A stretch of 64,000 nucleotides of DNA from Phymatolithon calcareum. Lineage: Eukaryota; Rhodophyta; Florideophyceae; Hapalidiales. Shown piece by piece: positions 31,156-41,498 of this stretch. Positions within the stretch are counted from its first letter, which is position 1, and each line of letters opens with the position of its first letter. The notes beneath the pieces were generated by a model that worked only from the letters and a program-made list of their open reading frames with translations, had not been told where the DNA came from and searched no databases. The DNA lies in NCBI GenBank assembly GCA_977006965.1, contig OZ345352.1:4588001-4652000 (forward strand), read 5' to 3'. Both the position numbers and the translations under genes were made by a program.

Positions 31156-31394
31156 GACTCTCGGCGCGGGTTCCGGTTTCCGTGTCGGCGACAAGTCGTG
31201 CGCCGGGTATGATATCAATGGTTTCATTCATTCAGCACGTAGCACGATTTCTGATATTTCGCGTCGGTTCGCGGAGTGTTTCGGTGTCAGCACACTTGAC
31301 TTGGTCTTCCGCGGGGCAGCGTTCTTCATCGCGACAACTGATTTCGGCGGAGAAGCCTCCAAAATGCGCGCATTCGTCAACGCATTCGTGATGG

Positions 31395-31475
31395 TCACAA
31401 ATACCGGCGCGGGCTACCCGCCCGCGCCGGAATTCTTCAGTTTAGTGTCTCGTTGGCCGTTCGGTCCGGTTTACA
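31395..31475. repeat. GC-rich block related to 13265-13345
   Basis: Both contain a CG/GC self-complementary run (GGCGCGGGC...GCGCCGGAA) followed by GTCTCGTT or CGTTTGT and CCGTTCGGTCCGGT. The origin is unknown. Confidence 0.5.
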
Positions 31476-31499
31476 AAACTGCAATATGGTGGGACGATG

Positions 31500-31757
31500 T
31501 TCATGTGGCAAGCTATACAGTATTGTTTTCACACCATATCCATGAATGATTTATCGCATATAGATTACGGTGAGGAGATATTCATGCGGTAAGGTATGCA
31601 GTATGGTCCGCAGACAATATCTATTAATAATTTATCGCGTATAGATTACGGTGAGGGAATATTCATGTGGTAAGGTATGCAATATTGTCTTTAGAACATA
31701 TCCGTGAAAGACGTATCACGTATAGATTATAGTGAGGCGATGCCCATGTGACAAGGA
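31500..31757. repeat. 81-bp tandem array, about three units
   Basis: TAGATTA recurs at 31561, 31642 and 31723, exactly 81 bases apart, with TTCATGTGG..AAG..ATGCA and TTATCGC blocks repeating in phase. A diverged partial unit precedes it at 31500-31540. Confidence 0.85.
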
Positions 31758-32824
31758 AACTCTAGATCTTTTCGCTAGTCTTTGTATCGGGGGGAGTAAT
31801 GAATATGTTTACAAAACATTTGAGAATAGCATTTGGAAGATGGAGCGAGGCAAAGTAATGCTGCTGAAGATGGAACACAATGTTCTGCGACAAACATACA
31901 GCAAAATTACAGAACCGATTCCGGGCGCAATATCTTAGTGAAGCAAAGGTGGGGCGGGTTTCCAAACTATTAGAGGCAAGACGGGACCACACAGCAAAGG
32001 ATATTCTGGCTTGAGTGGGAAGCGGGTGATACAAAAATTGACGATAGAGGGACTGTTTCACATCTGTAGTGCTATTGGAAGAGCCTGCAGTGCAAGGTAG
32101 TGCCTCAAACCACGCGAATGAAATCGAGAAACTCATGCCTCAAAGGAAACTTCGATTAGTGTTCTGTTAATCGAGGCCGTACGCGAAAATGGATTTAAAA
32201 GAGCGTACCGTATGATCTTAGACCATACGAATGATGAAGACATATCTTTGAAACTTGTGAATCGTACCACGGCAAGTTTGGCTTATGCTTCAACCTTGGA
32301 GAAAGGACTTGAAGAAGGAATAATACAAAAGAATGATGGGTCAGTGAGTCAACGAGCGCACGGGGATTAGGAAAAAGGTACCTACTTTTGGCTCCAAGTT
32401 ACGTAGTTCCGTCCAAAACCTAACCTTGTCCTGATGCCGTGCGTGCTCACCGCGACGAAAGGAAAGCAGAGGTAAAAGTGGATTACTCAAGTAATCAAAC
32501 CCCATGATGTTAGTCGTACAACCGAGACCTATCGCGCGGCTGAAGCCTCGAAAGTCGTGCTTGAACAACTGACAGGCTCAAGATCGGATCAAGAAAAAAA
32601 TCGTGATACGTTCAACAGCAAATCGGATATATGAACTCAACGTTATTCGTTTCCGGAAGTCTTTTTGAATGTATATGGACATTTTAACAGCCCTACGCCG
32701 TTCAGAACGTGTAAGACTAAAAATCGGACTGCTAAAACACACTCTGGCGGAAAGTTCATGCCTTCTGTCGGTTGCAAATGACCCATATCCATGCCATCGA
32801 CAGCGTTGTCAGAAATAGCGATCC
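31758..32824. other. Intergenic, nothing recognised
   Basis: Short frames at 31732-31938 (plus) and 31762-32136 (minus) are antisense to each other and show no domain. Confidence 0.35.
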
Positions 32825-33352
32825 TTGAAAATATGTATTAGTCGTTGTGGTGGTTCTTTGTCGAGCGACTTGCGCATGGTGTGTTTTTGTCCAGGAAGAG
32901 TCTCTTTAAATAATGCCAGCACGTTCTTACGTGATGGAAAAAAGCCAAACTGTATGTCCCGAAAACGGCAGAATAATCAAACAAGACCAAGACACCCAGA
33001 GCGCACCAAGCCCACCGGGGAAGCGCAGTATTTGGACACAAATAAACCAAATAATTGTGGGGCCAAAAAGCAGCCATGTTCCTCCAGTGCCTTGAAATTA
33101 CCGTCGATGTTGACGACAAAGACGAGTGCGGAAGCCTCGGCGCGCGAAAGAGACGCTCGTACCGCCGATCCGGGGGACCAAGAGCCCGATGAGCAGATGA
33201 ATCCTCATGCAGAAGAAGCTGAACGATCCCGGCGGGCGAAATCGCCCCAAGGAGCAACGCGCGACCGTCCAAAATCGCTTTGTTCCAGGAAGATTTGTGG
33301 CAAGGAAGGTAGCAAGCTGGTTGAGGATGTGTGCAATCTCTGATATCTAATT

Positions 33353-35176
33353 TTGCATCGAGACTGCGCCATTACGAACGTCGACGGACTAGACATAAGC
33401 GACACACCCTGGTGTGCCCCATTTGCAAAGCTGCTTGAAGGATCGTCGAACGAGTCCGTAGCGAGGCCAGGAACGAACGACGACGTGGAGCTTGTCTCCT
33501 GGAAAGATGACAATAAGCGCGCTCCAGTCCAGCCCGCTCTGGTCGCGAAGACGCTTTTCGGTAAAACAGCCTCGACACCGCATAGTCAGGACGTTGAGAT
33601 CGTGAAGATCGACAATTCTGAGCCGAGCACTGTCTTCCACGAGGACAACGACATCAAAACCACTATTCCGACGCCGACCGTGGCAACCCCACTTCGCCTC
33701 CGCCGAAAAAAGCCGAACGGGTGCACGCTTAGATACCATTCTCGCCTGGACCCCACGCCAAGATCCCGCCAAAAATCCAAACGTGTGACTCTGCCGAGTG
33801 GAAAAGTTATGCGACCTCTCTTCAGCAACAGTTTTCGCAGTGAGTCATCGACGTCACACGCCGTAGACGGAGAAGAGAGCGCGGAAGCATGGCGCCAAAA
33901 ATTCAAGGATTTGGCAATGTCTGCAAAACGTCCGAAATGCTACGACACTGGAAAATTATCCCTACGCGGGTATGTAGGACAGGTGAAGAAGCTGTTCTGT
34001 TCTGGATGCAAGAAAACCACACAAGGAAGACGCGTTGACCAGATTATTGAACATCCCGGCAAAATAGCGCAGGCGAAAAAGAACAAGAAAGGAACTATTG
34101 CCACAAGGCCCCGAAACGAGGACATTCAAACTCCATGCGCTTGCTGTCAATAACTATGAGCAAGATGGAATCCCTACAGCGACAGTTGACGGTCGTAGTT
34201 GCGAGGCTAAACAACATAACGCAGACCGCACCACCGTGCCCCGAACTTCAAGCTATGGATACCATCAACCGCCCTGCCCCAGTACATATCAACCAGTCTC
34301 CGCAAACCGCCGATAAAAGTTTCGACACCCTGAACGCTTTGGAAACAACAAAGGCTGCCGCCCAGACGGATGACCATTCCAAGAACACAATTGAAGAAGC
34401 TAACCCAAAACTCTCCTGGGCACAGATAGCATCTCGCCCTACGATCCCTGCCGATGCACTACCCAGTCCTTTGGTTTCAAAACTCAAGTCAGTATTCGCC
34501 GACTTCTCCGACTTTCGTGCTAAAGCCACACGACGTAAGCCAAATATCCAGGCGGTGTACTTTGGTAACTTCACGAGAGGAAAGATTGGACAGCTCAGAA
34601 AAGTGCTCAAACCGCTGCTCACATCGAGCTGGGCAATAGCATTATTTATGTCGGACTATGGCAATCGAAATTCTAGCGGACAAGTCGCATGTCAACCAGC
34701 TAGTTTCAGTCATGCGTGCTTTACAATTCACTCACCTCAAAGACTTCTCGCCGCTCGAAATCACGATGAAAGGACACAGACTGATCTCTGCTCCCATACG
34801 TCGCAAAATACAAAACCTCGAAGCATACCAGACACGCATGCAGAACGAAGCGGTGAACGCCGAGGCAAGAAACAACACTTACGCTCAGAGTTACTACGAA
34901 AGACAGGCCGAGTGGGCCAGCATGACGCTCAATTCACTGCGGGAAACTGAAAGACCAGAGCTCTTTAAAACGAGGACCCAAGCTCAGAACAGCACCGAAG
35001 CATCAAAGACCGTACCGAAAGTCAACGAGGATGCACAGGCTTGCCAGAAAACCGATGAAAACACCATCGCTGGCTCCCCAAAGGCTCCAAACCACCCCCA
35101 AAGCCCCGCAAGACAAGTGCCTGGAAGCTCAGATCGCTCGACTGAGGAGGACGCAAGCGCCCACGCCCAGTCATAG
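33353..35176 (+). pseudogene. LINE ORF1 remnant
   Basis: Made of frames 33353-34153, 34135-34950 and 34658-35176, with 32825-33343 perhaps part of its start. The middle has a basic CSGCKKTTQGRR Cys pair and a short coiled-coil-prone stretch (MSKMESLQRQLTVVVARL). Then AVYFGNFTRGKIGQLRKVL, which resembles an RNA-binding fold of ORF1 proteins, leads after a shift to EILADKSHVNQLVSVM and a Gln/Lys-rich C-terminus. The exact ORF1 type is uncertain. Confidence 0.6.
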
Positions 35177-36597
35177 AGGCCAAATTTCTCAACTTCAATG
35201 TCGCTGGCGCCAAAAACAAGGCACCCATGATAATGGATGCCATAAGACTATCCGGTTCGTCCGTAGCTGAACTAACTGAAACGCATCTGGGAAGTCACGA
35301 TTCAAGTCCGTTTCCTTGGCCGTGCGAAATGACCCCACGAAAGCCCTCATCGACTTCTAGTCATGGCCAGAAGAAATCAAGAACCAGCCTTCCGCGAGGT
35401 GGTGTCGCCCTTCTCATCCGACCTGGACTCAAATACCGAGTCCTCCGAAAAGATTCGACCCACATGTACCAAATCATGTTAATTTCCGTACTCGGAATCA
35501 TCGTGGTTGCCGCATATATCTCACCTCTCTCCAGCCCCAAGGAGTATATGAAAGCTACAGAAATCCTACGAAGACATGCAACCGGCCCCACATTATTCTG
35601 TGGAGACTTTAATGCGAGGCACAAGCTCTGGGACGAAAGACAGAATAACAGAGGACTTGCACTTCTTCGATGGTGCGAGTGCTTTCGTTACAAGATGAAT
35701 GCGCCAAGAGAGCCAACCTTTCATGCACAGACCCGAAAAAGCTGCATTGATCTATTCATCTCGAAGAGAATCCAGTGCGGTCCCGCAAGACTGCTGAACG
35801 GATCTTGGGGAGGGTGCAGCGATCACCTCCCGGTTGTATGCACATCTAGTTTGATGACTCCAAAAATGGAAAAATCGCATACAGTCCCGCTTCATAAACG
35901 TTCTGATCATCTTGCTAAAGCCCGGGCTGCAGAATACTACACGAAGCAAATACCCGCATTAATCCAATGATTGGGAACAGTTTCCACTCAGCACGAGCTT
36001 GAGTCACTGTACGAGAAAGCTTTCAAGGCCCTCAAATCCCCTTGGCTTGCCGGAAGAAAACCGCGAGGAGTAAGATTCACAAGGTACTGCGATCTCGAGC
36101 AAGACAGACTGGCTTATAAAAGATCCCGCTTGTTCCGGAAAGCCAAACTCACGAACGATCCCGACGACTGGAAAGAGTACCGAAAAGTACATAAGATCAT
36201 CAGGAGCAAAGTAACATCGAAAAAACGCAAATGTTTTCAAGAGTTCGTGCAAGACATGTCAAACTCACCTGCCGACAAAGCCACTGCAATGCTGAGTAAA
36301 ATATCGAAACGTAAACAAGGTACGTTCTTGAAAAACTCAGCAATGGGCATCCAATTGGAACTGGAAGAATTTCTAGCTTACGCTCATACTATCTCATTCA
36401 CATTCGAAGACCATGAGAAGGAGAAACTAGCTTTTGACGTCACCCCAGAACTAGAGGATGAAATTGCAGCGGCCATTCATCGGCCCCAAAACGAAAAGCC
36501 GCTGAAGCCGATGGAATTTTCTCAGAAATGTTCCAAGCCTCGCTTGAGCTATCTGCGAAACTTATCATATCCCTCTGGAGGGCGTGTGGTCGCTTGA
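35177..36597 (+). pseudogene. LINE ORF2 N-part: EEP endonuclease and connector
   Basis: The endonuclease motifs are complete: FNVAG near 35190, ELTETHLG, GGVALLIRPG, VVAAYISPLSSP, GDFNARHKLWD, PTFHAQTRKSCIDLF and the catalytic GGCSDHLP near 35815. An in-frame TGA at 35968 separates it from a basic connector (35971-36597), which reads FRKAKLTNDPDDWKEYRKV and ends before the reverse-transcriptase core. Confidence 0.88.
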
Positions 36598-37183
36598 AAG
36601 AACCCCCAGCCTCTGGAACTTGATCAAGCTTCTCCCGTTCTACAAGAAAGGCGACCCAAGAGACCGCGCAAACTACAGACCGATAGCCCTTCTATCTCAT
36701 ACAAGGAAAATCATGGAGAGAACACTGGATATAATCCTGAGAAAACACTACGGCTTCAATAAGATCCAAAGTGACTTCAGGAAGGGCTCTGGATGCCCAG
36801 ATGCCGTATTGCACATCATTGCGGCAATCAAAAATGGTCACAGGAACATTGCCGTTCTCGACCTTTCGAAGGCTTTCGACACCATGCCAAGACACGTTCT
36901 ATCTCGACTACTGAAGAAGAGGCTTCCTGCAAGACTGGTCTCAAGGGTTATGTACTTTCACCAACCTAGCATGATCTATACTCCTACAGACGACCGAAAC
37001 AATCGGTTTGTAATCAACAAAGGGGTCCCACAAGGATCACCGCTATCACCGGCGCTATATAATATCTTCATGGACGTTCTTGCTGAGAGCTTGTCAAGAA
37101 TTCCGTTTCATTATTCTAAAAGCCCGGCCAAGTTTCTCGCGGACGACATCATACTTCGCGCTTTTTCCCCAATAGGGCTTTAA
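36584..37183 (+). pseudogene. LINE reverse-transcriptase core
   Basis: ANYRPIALLSHTRKIMERTLD, IQSDFRKGSGCPDAVLHI, AVLDLSKAFDTMP (motif A Asp), NKGVPQGSPLSPALYNIFMD (motif B) and KFLADDIILRA (motif C). The residue before the catalytic Asp pair is Ala in LADD. It is separated by a frameshift from the thumb that follows (37184-37474). Confidence 0.9.
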
Positions 37184-38177
37184 TTGCTCCTGGACATCGC
37201 CTCGGACTGGACCGCCTCTACCGAGATGGTCTGGAATACAAATGTCGGGAAGAGTTGCGTCATAACCCCAATGGTGCAAACGAAAGCTTCAAATTCGTTC
37301 TTGCAAGAAAAGAAATCGAGACTGTGTCCGAAACTACATACCTTGGAATCTCCACATCACAGAAACCTCTACGCTTTCCAGAATAGATGCTGCACAGAAT
37401 CGACTGATGGTTCTAGGAAACATCGGACTCCACGGGAAAGGGTTCGCACCCTCGACATGCTTAAGATTATATAAGGCGCTCGTCCGTTCAATGACAGAGT
37501 ATCTTCTCCCGTTCGCAGATCTGACGCGTAACATCCTTCGCGCACAGGACGCCCTAGAGAGTAACCTGTTTTCTAGAATGTTCGGAACCTGGTGCAAGAA
37601 TATGCAGGCCCGCTTTCGAGGAATATGCCGCCTGGAATCCATTCAACTACGCCAAGCGCACTTGAGCTCCAATTTCATAACAGGACAGAAATTTCGAAGA
37701 AAAAATGCACTTCAGCTTCCCAAGGGCACAGCACGACTGGCAATATTGAACGCCACAAACGATATGCTTCACAAAGCTCTTCTCTGTACCTCTACAGAGG
37801 AATTTGCACGCACACTAGACGCTACGACAAGCGTGAACGCAAGAACGCTGAAGAACGCAAAAGGAGAATGGGAAGCATGTCTCCCTTCGAAAGCCACAGG
37901 ACGGGAGGGCCGGCGCCCTCCTCATCCCGTCAAGAACGAACTACCACCATTCCTCACCCTCAAAAAAGCGAAGCACAGGCTTCTTTGCACGCACTGGTTG
38001 TTTCACTGCTTCCCATATCCCTGGCAAGAACAAGCAAGAAACGAAGATTCCGAACTCGATGAAGCTCTCACAGTTATCTCAAACTTAATGCCCAAGCAAC
38101 GACTTTCCGATATTCAAAAAGAGATGCTGGAAATGGCAGTTGATACCGTCCAAAGAAAATGTCCGAAATCAAAATGA
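37184..38177 (+). pseudogene. LINE thumb and C-terminal module
   Basis: 37184-37406 is frameshifted thumb. The 256-codon frame at 37407-38177 starts VLGNIGLHGKGFAPSTCLRLYKALVR, continues with TEYLLPFADLTRNILRAQDALESNLFSRMFGTWCKN in two parts, and ends with HRLLCTHWLFHCFPYPWQEQ and a helical tail. The HRLLCxxWxFxxFP motif recurs in four other LINE fragments here and has no name that I know. Confidence 0.75.
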
Positions 38178-38274
38178 AAACGTAAGAGAAGGATTGTAGC
38201 GCAACGAAAAGTCTCTCAGGTGCAATGAATATTGACTAAGGGAGCTTCAATAAAACAGAAATCCATCCATCCAT

Positions 38275-40957
38275 CGTTGAAATTACCACTGCGGGAGCAA
38301 ACTTAAGTGCATACCATAACTTTATGGATAAATAGGCTAAAAATATTTTTTTAAGTTTTTTGAAAGGCATGGCTGTAATCTTGACTTTCTACAGAAAAAT
38401 CAATTTTTACATCGTTGTTTTTAGTTCCCGTCACTAAAAATTCTTGTCGCGATGAATCTGAGTGTCTGGCGCACTGTCATGATTTCCAAAGAGCATAGAT
38501 GGAATTAGTGGCTGACTTCATGGCGATGGTCTTGAACATTTTTCGACAGTATATCAAGTGCAAGCCAAGCTTGCTGCACTATCTGTTCCTGCTTCTGCAC
38601 AAGCTTCGTGTTGTCGTTAATCGCGCCGAGCTGTCTAGTGAACTTATTAACCTTCGCAAGAAACGGTCGACTCCTCCGCAGACAAAGTAATAGGGGAGTC
38701 CCTGACACAGCCATTCGTTTAAGCATGTTGAACTCTCCGGACCAGCGTCTAGCATTACGAATAACAGGGACAAGGGGGTTATTTTGAGCTGAAGTACGAG
38801 GTCCTTGATGATTGCCTTCGCCTCTATCATCGTATTATGACAGGAATCGATTGTGCCACTTCGTTGTTCTTTATTGTTTTCCATGATCTCTACCTCTAGG
38901 CTCAGATTGTGGCTGTTCTATCTCAGGAGAGGAACTTCACGGAGGCCTGCTATTTTGAGATTCGTTGAAGCATTGTTAACAACAGAAGCCACCAACGACT
39001 CTACAGCCAAGCCATAGTATGAAATATCGCTTTTGAAGATGTGCTAGAAGGAGAAGAGATGGAGGATTTCAAGAAGTGGCTGGATATGACAAGTCAGCCA
39101 TGAAGACGAAAGAGCTGTCTTTGAATGCTCGTATGCTGTAACTGTATAGTACGTGAAGATATTTATGTTAGACGTATTGTTTATTGTGTCTGTTGCACCT
39201 GTTCAGAGATGAATAGGATGCTATAGATATCTGGAATGGCGAGGAATCATTTTAATGAGAAGCGGGAGATACAGCAATCTCCTTCAAGTGTTTTTCGTTG
39301 ATCTGTGTTGAAGAAGAAGCTTGTGCTGTACTGGTGAGTTTCAGGCCTCGTAGTACAACTGCAGGAATTTTAAAATGCAAAAAACATGGAACAGTTTCTG
39401 GTAATGATCCAGAATTGCCTCGTGGGACTGTGATTCGCTTCCAAACAATGGAAAATGTCCACAGATCGTCTGGTTCTTCGTTAATGTTTGAGATTCGCTC
39501 CTTTCTGGCGCCAGATTTCTCCACAAGCGGAGATACAAGTGATGTTTCCGTTCGAGATTTAAGGAAGGATGAGAGCACCTCTGTGCGTTAGAGCATCCCA
39601 GAATCTGGTACACCGCTGGTCCATTTAGTCGATTCCTGGATCAAGACTGGAACACGAGCTTCCGAGGGACATGCGGGCATGCAGCGGCCGACGAGAACTC
39701 TATGGACCTTTGCGAAACCGACTTCGTCTCTCACGATATCCACGCCAAGGATTTGAACTGCGCGGACAGCTCTACGGGAAGTCGATTGTTCACTGTAAAG
39801 GCTAGTCCCTCGAGTCTGGACATCCAAGTTAAAAGCTTCGCAGTATTCGAAATTGGTGTGGAAACTTGTTCCAAAAACTGAGTAGCATTATCGGGATTAC
39901 AAAAGCGGGCATAATACTCTGACGGAAATACGGAGCAGCGATAATCAAGACTTGAACAGAGCGCATATGCTAGCAAATGAAACTCAAGTGGTGTACAGTA
40001 CGCATTTTAGGTCTTTATTAACACTCGTTTGACGAAAGTGCCAGCACACAAATTAGCACATAAACGATTCATCTCCTTGGTCCGAACCAGGAGTGTCTTC
40101 CTGGCATATTCTTTCGCGAAAAGTAGAACGCGGCAAAGAGCGCGCGACTCAAACGTTGATTTCTCGTTCAAAGCGTACGTTTTACTGATTGAAAACTTAC
40201 GCTTCACGCTGTTGAACTCCCGAGCCATTGGATGGACTTTTGTGGACAGAGCTGCGTGCGATATGCGCAAATCTTGGATATGTTCAGCAACAGTCTTTTA
40301 AAAGCATCTGTGGGCGTGCTGGAGGTAGTTCGAGCACCAAGATCTGGCGCATAAGACGCATGGAAGCTCGATAATGGCGACTTGTCATGGCGGTGGTGCC
40401 GATACCCCGAATTGGATGTCTTGCAAGGAAAACGTATTGCAACCCCTTGGCACATTCCTACAGTAGATTTTCTCGTTTCTTATATCTAGTGTGTATCACA
40501 GAATGAGTAAAATCCATGATATTATGAAATGAGATATAAATACTTTGCCCTGCGGTTGCCTAATCATTGCAAACGGCGACTGCGCCAATATCATATAATA
40601 TATTTACCAATAAGTTTAACTAGTGAAATAACGAGGTTATCTTCTTTCATTGTTGATACAGAAATGCGGAATAGCGTTCTCCACTGAGTCCATCAAATAT
40701 GGTTCTTTGCGCTCAACTCAATACACGATCTAAAACCAAACTTCATGCGCCACCCTTGCTTTCGACAGCATAATCGTGGGAATTATGTCTAGCCTCATAC
40801 CGTTGAGCACAAAAAAAGAAGGAGCAGAAATCTCTTTTCCGACATCGATCTAAATTGCACACCGAGGGGCAAGAGCCGCCAGCAGGCAACGTACTGGACC
40901 ATGATCTTTTAACTCGAGCAGATAGAATAAGACAGTGTAGTCGACCCCAAGTAGCAG
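38275..40957. other. Long spacer; possible decayed gene on the minus strand at 39250-40455
   Basis: Adjacent minus-strand frames (40204-40455, 40007-40270, 39731-39976, 39588-39827, 39252-39578) read in one direction with overlaps of the kind expected from a frameshifted gene. One reads LAYALCSSLDYRCSVFPSEYYARF. I do not recognise a domain, and no copy lies elsewhere in the window. The rest (38275-39250, 40456-40957) shows nothing. Confidence 0.25.
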
Positions 40958-40971
40958 GGTCACAGATATCG

Positions 40972-41213
40972 TAATTAAATGGATTTATTGAGAAGGTACC
41001 ATGTGTCCCAACTGGGGGAAAGTCGGCACGTTTCTAGCATATTTTATTAGCATTGAAAATTTATCTTTCTTAATCAGAATTACATAGAATCACGTCAATG
41101 GCTCGAGCCACGTCAAACTCTTCTGTAGGGGTCCATGAAGGCTTGTTCAGGATTCTGTTGAGTGTTTCAACTGCCCATGATCCTTGACTGCCCATTTCAT
41201 CAATTAAATTCGA
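40972..41213 (-). mobile_element. LINE 3'-end insertion with 14-bp target duplication
   Basis: GGTCACAGATATCG at 40958-40971 is repeated with one change at 41214-41227. The minus strand ends TTCTCAATAAATCC and TTTAATTA, the same 3' end as at 54988-55210 and 59989-60128. Severely 5'-truncated. Confidence 0.85.
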
Positions 41214-41227
41214 GGTCACGGATATCG

Positions 41228-41498
41228 ATATCCACATAAATCATCGACAGCTGATACCGAGAAAGACTTCCACCATCGACAGATAAATCGGTTTGCCGAA
41301 CAAAATAGCAAAGTAAATCTTCTTCGTTCTTTCTTTCTTTAATGCAGAATGCGTTAATTAACGTCAGAAATAACCCTAGAGAAAGTTCTCATTGTTCAAA
41401 TATTGGACTATCTCTACGGGTCTCTCTCTGCACAGATTTTCTTCCGTTTTGTCTCGCACTCTTCCGATGAATTTTCGTCGAGAGACAGTCCTCCCAGA
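41228..41498. other. Spacer after the RNase H LINE, perhaps its 3' UTR
   Basis: It lies downstream of the minus-strand LINE. It contains a TTTC run at 41330-41341. No 3' end of the kinds seen elsewhere can be placed here. Confidence 0.3.

Larger units (their letters stand above)
32825..38274 (+). mobile_element. LINE (EEP + RT type), nearly complete but broken
   Basis: Order on the plus strand: ORF1 region, EEP endonuclease, reverse transcriptase, C-terminal module, polyadenylation-like CTTCAATAAAACAG and a tail of ATCC units (38261-38274). There is no RNase H domain, unlike the LINE at 41499-44011. The 5' end is not defined and no target duplication was found. About six frameshifts or stops separate the parts. 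Confidence 0.88.

Noticed and set aside
30753-31391. 212-codon plus-strand frame and PPE-repeat minus-strand frames
   Set aside because: They are produced by the G-rich minisatellite, which is open on both strands; there is no start context or conserved domain.
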